A DNA stretch of 64,000 bases from Alicyclobacillaceae bacterium. GTDB lineage: Bacteria; Bacillota; Bacilli; Kyrpidiales; Kyrpidiaceae. Every line of letters starts with the position of its first letter. Within the stretch, counting starts at the first letter, position 1. This document shows, in pieces, positions 1 through 9,113 of this stretch. Position numbers and translations under genes: made by a program. The stretch covers positions 1-64,000 of the forward strand of contig JASBVN010000008.1 of the NCBI GenBank assembly GCA_029961045.1. The letters are read 5' to 3'. Below the pieces are notes generated by a model. That model saw nothing but the letters and a program-made list of their open reading frames with translations. It was not told the DNA's origin and ran no database searches.

Positions 1-95
1 GTGTGCACCACAACCACGTGTCCCGGGTCGGAAACCTCCGCCGGCTGGATGCGGGTACCTGGGGACAGTGAGTCTGGGTGTGAGGAGGTGTGGGC
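1..95 (+). promoter_or_regulatory. 5-prime leader of rplU (possible L21 leader)
   Basis: This non-coding stretch precedes rplU and is cut by the left window edge. ACCTCC at 34-39 is an exact complement of the ribosome-binding GGAGGT at 84-89, so the leader could fold to hide the rplU ribosome site. Leaders of rplU operons in Firmicutes are known autoregulatory RNAs. I see only this one pairing and cannot confirm the family consensus. Confidence 0.3.
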
Positions 96-407
96 ATGTA
101 CGCAATCGTACAGACGGGCGGGAAACAGTACCGCGTCCAGGTCGGGGACGTCGTATACGTGGAAAAGCTGCCCTTGGAAGAGGGCGCTACGGTGGAGTTC
201 GGCGAAGTTTTGCTCGTGGGGAAAGAAGACGGCGTCGTGGTGGGACGGCCCCTGGTCGAAGGCGCCAAGGTCAAGGGAACCGTCCTGAAACAGGGAAAAG
301 CGAAGAAGATCATCGTATTCAAATATAAGCCGAAGAAAAATTACCGGCGGAAGCGCGGTCACCGCCAGCCGTGGACCAAGGTGCGCATTGAGGCGATTGA
401 AGCTTGA
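96..407 (+). CDS. rplU: 50S ribosomal protein L21
   Basis: Ribosomal protein L21, a 23S rRNA-binding protein of the large subunit. The 103-residue product opens with [13 protein letters not shown] and ends in the basic tail [19 protein letters not shown], both typical of L21 at its usual length. The ATG at 96 is chosen because GAGGAGG at 82-88 sits at good spacing; a GTG at 90 lies inside that site. It is first in an rplU-prp-rpmA operon, the standard Firmicutes order, and its stop codon overlaps the next start. Confidence 0.97.
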   Translation: MYAIVQTGGKQYRVQVGDVVYVEKLPLEEGATVEFGEVLLVGKEDGVVVGRPLVEGAKVKGTVLKQGKAKKIIVFKYKPKKNYRRKRGHRQPWTKVRIEAIEA

Positions 408-754
408 TTCGAGTCAGGGTGGAACGGGACCCGGAGGAGAAGATCCGGCGCCTGAAGGTGAGCGGACACGCGGGTTGGTCCGAAGCCGGCCAGGATATTG
501 TGTGCGCGGCGGTCTCCGCCCTCACCCTCAACGTCGTCAACAGCTGTCGGGGATTGTTGGGCGTGGCCCTGCCGTTTCAGGCCCGCAACGGCTATTTGGA
601 CCTCCAGGTACCGGAAGATCTTCCCGAGGACGTCGCAGAGCGGGTTCAACTCCTCTTGGAAAGTTGCGTCTTCGGTTTGTGGCAAACGGCGGAGCGCTAC
701 AAAGACCATGTCGTGGTGTCCGGCCAGGTAAAAGGGAGGTGGAAGGGATGTTGA
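404..754 (+). CDS. prp: Ribosomal-processing cysteine protease Prp
   Basis: Prp (YsxB family) is the cysteine protease that trims the N-terminal extension of ribosomal protein L27 in Firmicutes. The 116-residue protein has the family signature [20 protein letters not shown], with catalytic His22 and Cys34 at the same numbers as in the Staphylococcus enzyme. Translation starts at TTG 404, overlapping the rplU stop, and the reading frame ends inside the first codons of rpmA, so the three genes are translationally coupled. Its substrate is encoded by the next gene. Confidence 0.93.
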   Translation: MIRVRVERDPEEKIRRLKVSGHAGWSEAGQDIVCAAVSALTLNVVNSCRGLLGVALPFQARNGYLDLQVPEDLPEDVAERVQLLLESCVFGLWQTAERYKDHVVVSGQVKGRWKGC

Positions 755-1044
755 AGTGGGATCTGCAATTTTTCGCCCAAAAGAAAGGAGTCGGAAGCAC
801 CCGCAACGGCCGGGACAGCATCGCTAAGCGCTTGGGAGTCAAGCGGTACGATGGTCAATTCGTTACGGCCGGAAGCATTCTCGTTCGGCAACGGGGGACG
901 AAGATCTATCCCGGCATGAACGTCGGCCGCGGGGGCGACGACACCCTGTTTGCCAAAATCGACGGATTGGTGAAATTTGAGCGGATGGGCCGCGACCGCA
1001 AGAAGGTCAGCGTGTATCCCGTTCAAGAGGCGGCCGAGGCGTGA
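748..1044 (+). CDS. rpmA: 50S ribosomal protein L27 (precursor)
   Basis: Ribosomal protein L27, whose N-terminus reaches toward the peptidyl-transferase centre. The 98-residue product begins [18 protein letters not shown]. The LQFFA segment is the Prp cleavage site known in Firmicutes, so the mature protein should start at Ala10. The ATG at 748 follows GGGAGGTGG and overlaps the prp stop. The presence of the extension together with prp two cistrons upstream fits the Firmicutes L27 maturation pathway. Confidence 0.97.
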   Translation: MLKWDLQFFAQKKGVGSTRNGRDSIAKRLGVKRYDGQFVTAGSILVRQRGTKIYPGMNVGRGGDDTLFAKIDGLVKFERMGRDRKKVSVYPVQEAAEA

Positions 1045-1106
1045 AGTTCGCGTTTTCGGTCGAGATCAGCGGCGGTCCGACCAGGATCCGAAATCAACCG
1101 GCTGCG

Positions 1107-1137
1107 AGACGCCCGGCGCAATGCGGGCGTCTTTCTT
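1107..1137 (+). terminator. Rho-independent terminator after rpmA
   Basis: A perfect 9-bp stem AGACGCCCG (1107-1115) / CGGGCGTCT (1124-1132) with an 8-nt loop is followed by the T-rich run TTTCTT. It separates the rplU-prp-rpmA unit from spo0B-obgE. Confidence 0.8.
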
Positions 1138-1222
1138 ATGCCCTCCCGGGGAACAAGGGTTCGATCCGGGCCGACAGGAGATTGACGGCCGGCGTCGAAT
1201 GGTGTGGCGGGGAGGGATGCGG

Positions 1223-3179
<1,957 letters not shown>

Positions 3180-3183
3180 AGCG

Positions 3184-3215
3184 GGCGGATCGCAAGGCGA
3201 GCGATCCGCCTTTTT
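3184..3215 (+). terminator. Rho-independent terminator after obgE
   Basis: A perfect 10-bp stem GGCGGATCGC (3184-3193) / GCGATCCGCC (3201-3210) with a 7-nt loop is followed by TTTTT. It ends the spo0B-obgE unit just before the convergent namA gene. Confidence 0.88.
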
Positions 3216-3216
3216 G

Positions 3217-4242
3217 TCAGCGGGGCAGCGTGTAGGCGCGGCGGTAGGCTTTGGGGGTCAAAGGTTCACCCTTCAACAGCAGACTGGCTTCATCGGCCCA
3301 GTAGGGGTTCCGCAACATGCCGCGCGCCACGGCCGCCAAGTCGGCTTTGCCCTCCCGGATGACGCGATCGGCCAGTCGGGGGTCCTCCAGGCGGCCTACG
3401 GCGATCACGGGGACGTTCAGAGCCGTTTTCACAGCATGGGCGAACTCCACCTGGTATCCCGGCCCGGCATTGGCGGGCCCGGCCGGCGATTCGCCGCCGG
3501 AGGATACGTGGAAAATATCGACTCCCGCCTCTTTGTACCGGCGGCAGAATTCCAGGGCGTAATCGAGACCGTATCCCCCTTCCGCGTATTCCACCGCTGA
3601 AATCCGCATCAGCACGGGCATGGATTCGGGAACGACCCGCCGGGCCGCCTCGACGACTTCCACGCCGAATCGCATTTTATCCTTCCCGTACGCGTCTGTT
3701 CGGCGGTTGGTCAGAGGCGAATGGAATTGATGAATGAGATATCCGTGGGCCCCGTGGATTTCAACGGCGTCTACGCCCGCCGCCACCGCCCTGCGAAAGG
3801 CTGCTTCGAATTTGGCCACCATGGCCCGAACTTCTTCCGTGGTCAACTCCCGGGGGGTCTTGAATCCTTCCGCAAAGGGCACGGGCGACGGCGCCACGGG
3901 CACCGGTGCGTCCTGGGCCTTACGGCCCGCGTGGCCGATTTGGATGGCCACCTTGCTGCCGTAGGTGTGGCAAGAATCGACAATTCGCCGGAAGGCGGGA
4001 ATGTGGTCGTCGGACCACAGGCCGAGGTCATAGTCGGTGATCCGGCCGTCGGGTTCCACATCGGTCATCTCAATGATGATGAGTCCGGCTCCGCCGATGG
4101 CCCGGCTCGTGTAGTGAACGAAATGCCAATCATTGGGTTTTCCGTCTTTGGCCCACACCGAGTACTGGCACATCGGGGGCATGACGATCCGATTCCGCAG
4201 CGTTAAGTTCTTAAAAGTAAAGGGGTCGAATAATGTAGGCAC
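3217..4242 (-). CDS. namA: NADPH dehydrogenase NamA/YqjM, old yellow enzyme family
   Basis: An FMN-dependent old yellow enzyme of the YqjM class, which reduces activated C=C bonds with NADPH and is linked to oxidative and xenobiotic stress. The 341-residue TIM barrel starts LFDPFTFKNLTLRNRIVMPP and carries the YqjM-type active-site Cys25 in MCQYS, the substrate-anion pair HGAHGYLIH, and AVGRLEDP and ARGMLRNPYWA in the FMN phosphate region. A ribosome site GGGAGGCG precedes the ATG at 4242. It is a single-gene unit pointing away from the sugar block. The physiological substrate is unknown. Confidence 0.93.
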   Translation of the reverse strand: MPTLFDPFTFKNLTLRNRIVMPPMCQYSVWAKDGKPNDWHFVHYTSRAIGGAGLIIIEMTDVEPDGRITDYDLGLWSDDHIPAFRRIVDSCHTYGSKVAIQIGHAGRKAQDAPVPVAPSPVPFAEGFKTPRELTTEEVRAMVAKFEAAFRRAVAAGVDAVEIHGAHGYLIHQFHSPLTNRRTDAYGKDKMRFGVEVVEAARRVVPESMPVLMRISAVEYAEGGYGLDYALEFCRRYKEAGVDIFHVSSGGESPAGPANAGPGYQVEFAHAVKTALNVPVIAVGRLEDPRLADRVIREGKADLAAVARGMLRNPYWADEASLLLKGEPLTPKAYRRAYTLPR

Positions 4243-4283
4243 AGAATCGCCTCCCGCTAGGATGGAACATCATTCTCTCTTTT

Positions 4284-4315
4284 GTATAGTGTATACCTCT
4301 TTTTCGATTCCGCAA
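4284..4315 (-). promoter_or_regulatory. Putative namA promoter with overlapping dyad
   Basis: On the minus strand TTGCGG (4315-4310) and TACACT (4293-4288) are separated by 16 bp. The -10 region lies inside the dyad GTATA-GTG-TATAC at 4284-4296 (5-bp arms, 3-nt centre). A repressor bound there would block this promoter. The match to consensus is only moderate. Confidence 0.35.
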
Positions 4316-4431
4316 GGGACGGGATCGCCACGGGGGCTCCGGGGCAGCGTCTTCAGTCCGGACGGGTCCTCCGGAAAAGGGCCGCCCGGAATTTCTCCTG
4401 ACGCGAACTGCTTGGAAAAAGAAAATCTTTG

Positions 4432-4437
4432 TATAAT
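4432..4437 (+). promoter_or_regulatory. Putative -10 element ahead of the Gfo/Idh gene
   Basis: A perfect TATAAT at 4432-4437 lies 22 bases before the start codon at 4460, within an A/T-rich patch unusual for this genome. No good -35 sits at 17 bp. If used, the leader would be very short, with the ribosome site GGAGG beginning near the transcript start. Confidence 0.35.
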
Positions 4438-4459
4438 GGAATCGGAGGGAGGGGATGCC

Positions 4460-5593
4460 ATGGTTAGGTTCGGACTCATCGGTCCCGGCGCCTTTGGCCG
4501 GTTTGTGCTGGAGTCCGTCTCTTCGATTCCGGAGTTGGAATTGAGGTGGGTATCCTCCCGCCGGCGTTCTTCCGCCGAGGCGGGGGTTTTCGCCTGGAAG
4601 GAAGCCAGGTCCGCGCGGGGGCTTCCGGAAGGGGCGCCGCGCGCGGTGGAAGGGCCGTGGCAGCGCGCCTTGGAAGATCCCGTCGATCTCGTGGTGGTGG
4701 CCACGCCGCCGGATCTTCAGGGGGAGGCCGCGAGGTCCGCGCTGGAGAGAGGAGCGGCCTTGTTTTTGGAGAAGCCCGGGGATTTGTCGGCCGAATCCTT
4801 GAGGCGGACGGCGGCGGAGGCGGCGGACCGCGGAACGCCCGCGACGATCGATTTTGTCATGCGATACAATCCGTTGGTGCGCGGCCTTCGGGCGCTGGTC
4901 CACAAAGGCTTGTTGGGCAGGCCCGAGCACGTTCAGATGGAGAACTGGGCGGGCGGGGAGCTTCCCGCGGACCACTGGTTTTGGGACCGGCGGCGCAGCG
5001 GAGGGATTTTGATCGAACACGGTGTTCATTTTTTCGACATGGTTCGGTTTATCCTGGGCGGCAACTGGAAGCCGGTGTTGGCCCGCGTATGGGAGTCGCC
5101 GCGTCCGGGGGGATGGACGGCGGAAGACCGCGTGCTGGCGGTGGTCGAGCATCGGGGTCCGGACCGGGACGGGACCGAGTGGCGGGTGCCGGCGACTTAT
5201 TATCACGGCTTTACACGCCCCGGAGACGGAGAGCGGACCCAAACCGGATTTGTGTTCTCGGGCGGGTACGCCCTGTTGCAGGGGTGGATTCCCGAACGCC
5301 TCGAAATGCGGATGGATGGGGGCGTTGCACCCGAAGTCGAAACCCTTTTTGCGGGAGACGAAGGGAGTGGACCGGCCCGGGTGGAGCGAGAAGGAAACCG
5401 GTTGACGGTGGTCTTTCCGGACCGTCAGGAGTTGTACCGGCGGGCCGTCCGGTCCTGTATGGAGGATTTGTTGGCCGCGCTGCGGGAGGGACGTCGGGAA
5501 ACGCCGGTCTCCCTCGAGGCGGGGGTGGAGGCGCTCGGTCTGGCGGAGGCCCTGTCGGCGATGGCCCGTCCGGCGGCCGGAACGGTGGCCTGA
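4460..5593 (+). CDS. Gfo/Idh/MocA family oxidoreductase
   Basis: An NAD(P)-dependent dehydrogenase of the Gfo/Idh/MocA family, which usually oxidises or reduces sugars, inositols or their derivatives. The 377-residue protein has the N-terminal Rossmann start VRFGLIGPGAFGRF, the family block LFLEKPGDLSAES with its conserved EKP lysine, and a C-terminal GHxxD-like region, EHGVHFFD. Start ATG 4460 follows GGAGGGAGGGG. The gene lies 31 bases upstream of manA on the same strand, so a sugar substrate is a reasonable inference; the actual substrate cannot be told from sequence. Confidence 0.85.
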   Translation: MVRFGLIGPGAFGRFVLESVSSIPELELRWVSSRRRSSAEAGVFAWKEARSARGLPEGAPRAVEGPWQRALEDPVDLVVVATPPDLQGEAARSALERGAALFLEKPGDLSAESLRRTAAEAADRGTPATIDFVMRYNPLVRGLRALVHKGLLGRPEHVQMENWAGGELPADHWFWDRRRSGGILIEHGVHFFDMVRFILGGNWKPVLARVWESPRPGGWTAEDRVLAVVEHRGPDRDGTEWRVPATYYHGFTRPGDGERTQTGFVFSGGYALLQGWIPERLEMRMDGGVAPEVETLFAGDEGSGPARVEREGNRLTVVFPDRQELYRRAVRSCMEDLLAALREGRRETPVSLEAGVEALGLAEALSAMARPAAGTVA

Positions 5594-5624
5594 GCCGGCC
5601 TTTCCGGGAGAAAGGGGGAATTTG

Positions 5625-6584
5625 ATGGACGCGTATCCGCTTCGATTTCATCCGGTGTTTAAGGAAAGGATTTGGGGTGGCTCCCGGTTGAGAAGCCTCG
5701 GGTACCAGATCCCGTCGGACCGGACGGGGGAAGCTTGGGTGATCTCGGATCACGACCACGGGCCGAGTCCCGTGGCGGACGGCCCTTTGGCGGGACGGAG
5801 AATCGCAGAGATCATGAGGGAATATCCCCACTGGTTCGGCGATGTGGCCTGGGAACGGTTTCCCTTGCTGGTGAAGGTCATCGATGCGGCCGACGATCTT
5901 TCGGTACAGGTCCATCCCGACGACGCCTACGCCCGTCTCCGGGGCGACTGGGGCAAGACGGAATGTTGGTATGTCCTCGACGCCGAGCCGGGAGCCTGCA
6001 TCGTATACGGCCACCGGGCTCGGGACCGGGAAGTGCTCAAGCAGATGATGGAAAGCGGGCGGTGGGACGATCTGCTCGTCCGCGTGAACGTCCGTGCGGG
6101 CGATTTTATCTTCGTTCCAAGCGGGACCCTGCATGCCCTGGGAAGGGGGTTGTTGGTTTTAGAAATCCAGCAGAGTTCCGATACGACGTACCGGGTTTAC
6201 GATTACGACCGCGTGGACACCGGCGGCCGAAAACGGGAACTCCATCTCGCGGACGCCTTGGCGGTCACCCGCTGTCCGTCTCCGCCACTCCGGCGGCCGG
6301 GACGGGCGCGCTCCGGGCGGGAAGGAGCGGAGATCGACCACCTGCTGTTCTGCGATGCCTTTTCCGTGGAAAAATGGAAGGTGAATGGGATGACGGCCTT
6401 TCCGCAGCGCGATGTCTTTGTCCTGCTCAGCGTGCTCGAGGGGGAAGGGCGACTGGTGTACGGCGATCGGTCCTGGGCGCTGCATCGCGGCGACCACCTG
6501 CTTTTGCCCCGTCCCCTTACCTCTGCGAAGGCGGCTGGCCGGATGACCCTCCTTGTTTCCGTTCCTTCTGTTAGCACTCATTAA
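5625..6584 (+). CDS. manA: Mannose-6-phosphate isomerase, class I
   Basis: A zinc-dependent type I phosphomannose isomerase that interconverts fructose-6-phosphate and mannose-6-phosphate, feeding mannose into GDP-mannose. The 319-residue cupin opens PLRFHPVFKERIWGG. It shows the zinc-ligand blocks LSVQVHPDD, KTECWYVLD and SGTLHALG, and the class I block EIQQSSDTTYRVYDYDR. Length matches the short Bacillus-type enzymes. Start ATG 5625 follows AAAGGGGGA. The stop codon TAA (6582-6584) lies inside the spacer of a CIRCE operator, which is very unusual placement. Confidence 0.93.
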   Translation: MDAYPLRFHPVFKERIWGGSRLRSLGYQIPSDRTGEAWVISDHDHGPSPVADGPLAGRRIAEIMREYPHWFGDVAWERFPLLVKVIDAADDLSVQVHPDDAYARLRGDWGKTECWYVLDAEPGACIVYGHRARDREVLKQMMESGRWDDLLVRVNVRAGDFIFVPSGTLHALGRGLLVLEIQQSSDTTYRVYDYDRVDTGGRKRELHLADALAVTRCPSPPLRRPGRARSGREGAEIDHLLFCDAFSVEKWKVNGMTAFPQRDVFVLLSVLEGEGRLVYGDRSWALHRGDHLLLPRPLTSAKAAGRMTLLVSVPSVSTH

Positions 6585-6597
6585 TATTGAGTGCTAA
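6571..6597. promoter_or_regulatory. CIRCE operator (HrcA binding site)
   Basis: TTAGCACTC (6571-6579), nine bases, then GAGTGCTAA (6589-6597) is an exact match to the CIRCE consensus, the operator of the heat-shock repressor HrcA normally found at groES and hrcA/dnaK promoters. Here no chaperone gene is present. The element overlaps the manA stop codon and lies 282 bases ahead of the next start at 6879. The 6598-6878 interval after it holds no recognisable gene; weak -10-like sequences (TAGGAT at 6699, TATTAC at 6714) lack good -35 partners. Confidence 0.88.
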
Positions 6598-6878
6598 CAG
6601 TATGAGAAGCAGACATCCTTGTGGCTATTCGGTTAAAATTGCCTTTTTCGGCGGATTGGCCCTCATTCCGGCCCTCGCCTAAAGGCGGAGTTTATGTTAG
6701 GATAAAGACACATATTACATTTACGATCGGGGGATGGCCGAACCGGATACTGCACACGACTCATCGTCTACGAATGGTTCGCATTACAGCTTCATAGGTC
6801 TTCGCGGGGACGCGGTGAGGCGGCCCGTGCGTCGCAACGGTTCGGCTGAACCCGATCAAACAGGGAGGTCGAGATGGT

Positions 6879-7919
6879 GTGAAAGCGTTGGTTCTGGCTG
6901 GTGGGAAAGGAACGCGTTTGCGGCCGCTCACGGAGAATTTGCCGAAGCCGATGGTCCCTGTCGCCAACCGTCCTCAACTGGAACACCTGTTGCTCCTCCT
7001 TCGTCAACACGGCATTAACGAAGTCGTCATCACCCTCGGATATTGTGGACAGGAGATCGCGGATTACTTCCGTGACGGCTCGGATCTCGGCATCCGCATC
7101 GCCTATGTTCAAGAGGAGACGCTTCTCGGAACCGGCGGAGCCATTGTCCAGGCGAAACACCACTTCGATGACACCTTCCTCGTTTGCAATGCCGACATTG
7201 TGACCGACTTGAACATTTCCGCGCTGATTCACTTCCACTTAGAGCGAAACGCTTTGGTCACCATTGCCACGACTTGGGTGGAAGACCCGACCCCGTATGG
7301 TCTGGTCGAAACCGACGAGCACGGAAGAATCCGGCGTTTTTTGGAAAAACCATCTTTAGAGGAGGTCACCACACATTACATAAATGCGGGGATGTATGTG
7401 TTGGAACCGACCGTCCTCGAATGGTTCCCGTTGCGGACGCCGCTGTCGATCGAACGGGAAGTGTTCCCCCGGTTGCTCGAACGAGGCAAGCGGATGTACG
7501 CATTCAATTCGGAGAGTTACTGGATCGACATGGGAACGCCGGAGAAATACTTGTTGCTGCACCGCCATCTTTTGTCCCGGACTGCTTTGCTGCCCGGCTG
7601 TAAGGTTCCGGAAGACGGAATCGCCGTGGACGGCACGTCGCGGATTCATTCGGGCGCTCGCATCGTGGCGCCGGCGATCATTGGACCCGGGGCTGAAATC
7701 CTGCCCGGAGCCACTGTAGGACCCTTTGCGGTGATTGGAAAGGGAGTTCGCATCGCTTCGGGGGCGACGGTGCGAGACAGTGTATTGTGGAGCGGTGTGC
7801 AAGTTGGTGCGGGTGCGCAGTTGATCGGGAGTGTGGTCGGGGACGGGACCCAGGTTCCGCCGGCCGCCAAGTTTATCGACCGGGTTGTGACAGCTCAAAC
7901 CGTGGCCCAGGAACTGTAA
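6879..7919 (+). CDS. Sugar-phosphate nucleotidyltransferase (mannose-1-phosphate guanylyltransferase-like)
   Basis: A nucleotidyltransferase that activates a sugar-1-phosphate to an NDP-sugar. The 346-residue protein has the nucleotide-binding loop LAGGKGTRLRPLTENLPKPM (residues 6-25), the metal-binding block VCNADIVTD, FLEKP and YINAGMYVLEP. After residue about 245 come left-handed beta-helix hexapeptide repeats (IIGPGAEILPGATVGPF). This layout is that of GMP pyrophosphorylase-like enzymes, and manA nearby supports mannose-1-phosphate as substrate, but glucose-1-phosphate is possible. Start GTG 6879 follows GGGAGGT at 6863. It begins a tight three-gene run with the two next genes. Confidence 0.85.
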   Translation: MKALVLAGGKGTRLRPLTENLPKPMVPVANRPQLEHLLLLLRQHGINEVVITLGYCGQEIADYFRDGSDLGIRIAYVQEETLLGTGGAIVQAKHHFDDTFLVCNADIVTDLNISALIHFHLERNALVTIATTWVEDPTPYGLVETDEHGRIRRFLEKPSLEEVTTHYINAGMYVLEPTVLEWFPLRTPLSIEREVFPRLLERGKRMYAFNSESYWIDMGTPEKYLLLHRHLLSRTALLPGCKVPEDGIAVDGTSRIHSGARIVAPAIIGPGAEILPGATVGPFAVIGKGVRIASGATVRDSVLWSGVQVGAGAQLIGSVVGDGTQVPPAAKFIDRVVTAQTVAQEL

Positions 7920-7940
7920 ACCGACGGAGGTGACAGCCAC

Positions 7941-9107
7941 ATGAGGAAACACCGGCGTGTGGCCCTCATTGGCACCTATCCGCCCAGACGTTGCGGCATC
8001 GCGTCGTTTACCGCCGATCTCGCAGAAGCTTTGGCCCAGGCTGGCACCGAGGTCATGGTGGCGGCGATGGTTCGGGAAGCTCAGGAGGAGGAAGCGCCTT
8101 CCGGCGCCACCTGGGTGATCCGAGACCAACGCCCGCGGGATTATACCCGCGTGGGGAGGATGATCGGATCGTCGTCGGCAGACGCGGTCTGTGTGCAACA
8201 TGAGTACGGTATCTTCGGGGGTCCGGACGGTCGGTACTTGCTACGGCTGTTGGACGAAATCCGGTTGCCGGTGATCACCACCTTGCACACCGTTCTAAAG
8301 TCCCCTAGCCGAGGGCAGAAGCAGATCTTGTCGGAAATCTGTGCGCGCAGCACGGCGGTCGTGGTGATGGCGGAAAAGGCCAAGATGTTGTTGCAGGAAG
8401 TGTACGGAGTTCCTGAATCGCGGATTCGGTTGATCCGCCACGGAGTGCCGTCGTACCGTCCGGCCTTGTCCCGGGAGGAGATGAAGGAACGGTTGCAATT
8501 GAAGGGACGCCGGGTGCTGTCGACCTTTGGACTGTTGAGCCCCGGAAAGGGAATCGAAACGGTCATTGCGGCGATGCCCGACGTGGTCCGGCAATGTCCG
8601 AACGCGGTTTATCTCATCCTCGGCGGCACCCATCCGGATGTGGTGCGCGCCAGTGGGGAGCGGTACCGGGAAAGTCTGGAGGAGATGGTCAACCGCCTCG
8701 GGCTGGCCGACCATGTGCAGTTTGTAAACCGGTACCTCGAACGGGAAGAATTGCTGAATTATCTGTGGGCTTCCGACGTGTTCATCACACCGTATCCAAA
8801 TCAGGAGCAAATTTGCAGTGGAACGCTGACGTACGCCGTCGGTCTCGGGCGAGCGGTGATTTCGACGCCGTATTGGTACGCAGAAGAGCTGTTGGGTCAG
8901 GGAGCGGGCATCCTCGTGCCCTTCCGCGATCCGGCCGCGATGGCGGAGGCTGTGATCGAATTGTTGGACAATCCCCTGCGCAGACAGGCCTGCGAAGCAA
9001 AGGCCCGAGCTTTTGGCTCGGCGCTCACCTGGCCGCAGATCGGGCGCCAATATGCGGCGCTCACCGACCAGGTGATGGAGCAGGCACATCCGATGACAGC
9101 GAGGTGA
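7941..9107 (+). CDS. Glycosyltransferase, GT4/GT-B type
   Basis: A GT-B fold glycosyltransferase that transfers a sugar from a nucleotide donor. The 388-residue protein starts RVALIGTYPPRRCGIASFTADLA, a common start of GT4 enzymes, has an acceptor-side HxH-like HEYGIFGG, and a C-terminal donor site with STFGLLSPGKGIE and the EX7E-like stretch around EELLGQGAGILVPF. GGAGG lies just before the ATG. Placement between a nucleotidyltransferase and an alpha/alpha-barrel protein, with 6-21 base gaps, indicates one operon. Acceptor and product are unknown. Confidence 0.88.
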   Translation: MRKHRRVALIGTYPPRRCGIASFTADLAEALAQAGTEVMVAAMVREAQEEEAPSGATWVIRDQRPRDYTRVGRMIGSSSADAVCVQHEYGIFGGPDGRYLLRLLDEIRLPVITTLHTVLKSPSRGQKQILSEICARSTAVVVMAEKAKMLLQEVYGVPESRIRLIRHGVPSYRPALSREEMKERLQLKGRRVLSTFGLLSPGKGIETVIAAMPDVVRQCPNAVYLILGGTHPDVVRASGERYRESLEEMVNRLGLADHVQFVNRYLEREELLNYLWASDVFITPYPNQEQICSGTLTYAVGLGRAVISTPYWYAEELLGQGAGILVPFRDPAAMAEAVIELLDNPLRRQACEAKARAFGSALTWPQIGRQYAALTDQVMEQAHPMTAR

Positions 9108-9113
9108 ATCGGG

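Noticed and set aside
1-288. An open frame from the left window edge across rplU
   Set aside because: Wrong frame relative to L21; sequence is non-protein-like.
6571-6597. Reading the CIRCE dyad as a plain terminator for manA
   Set aside because: The 9-nt A/T loop, exact consensus match and lack of a following T-run fit an operator, not a rho-independent terminator.
6734-7018. A 94-codon plus-strand frame before the nucleotidyltransferase
   Set aside because: It overlaps the well-supported start of the 6879 gene, resembles no family and has no convincing ribosome site.
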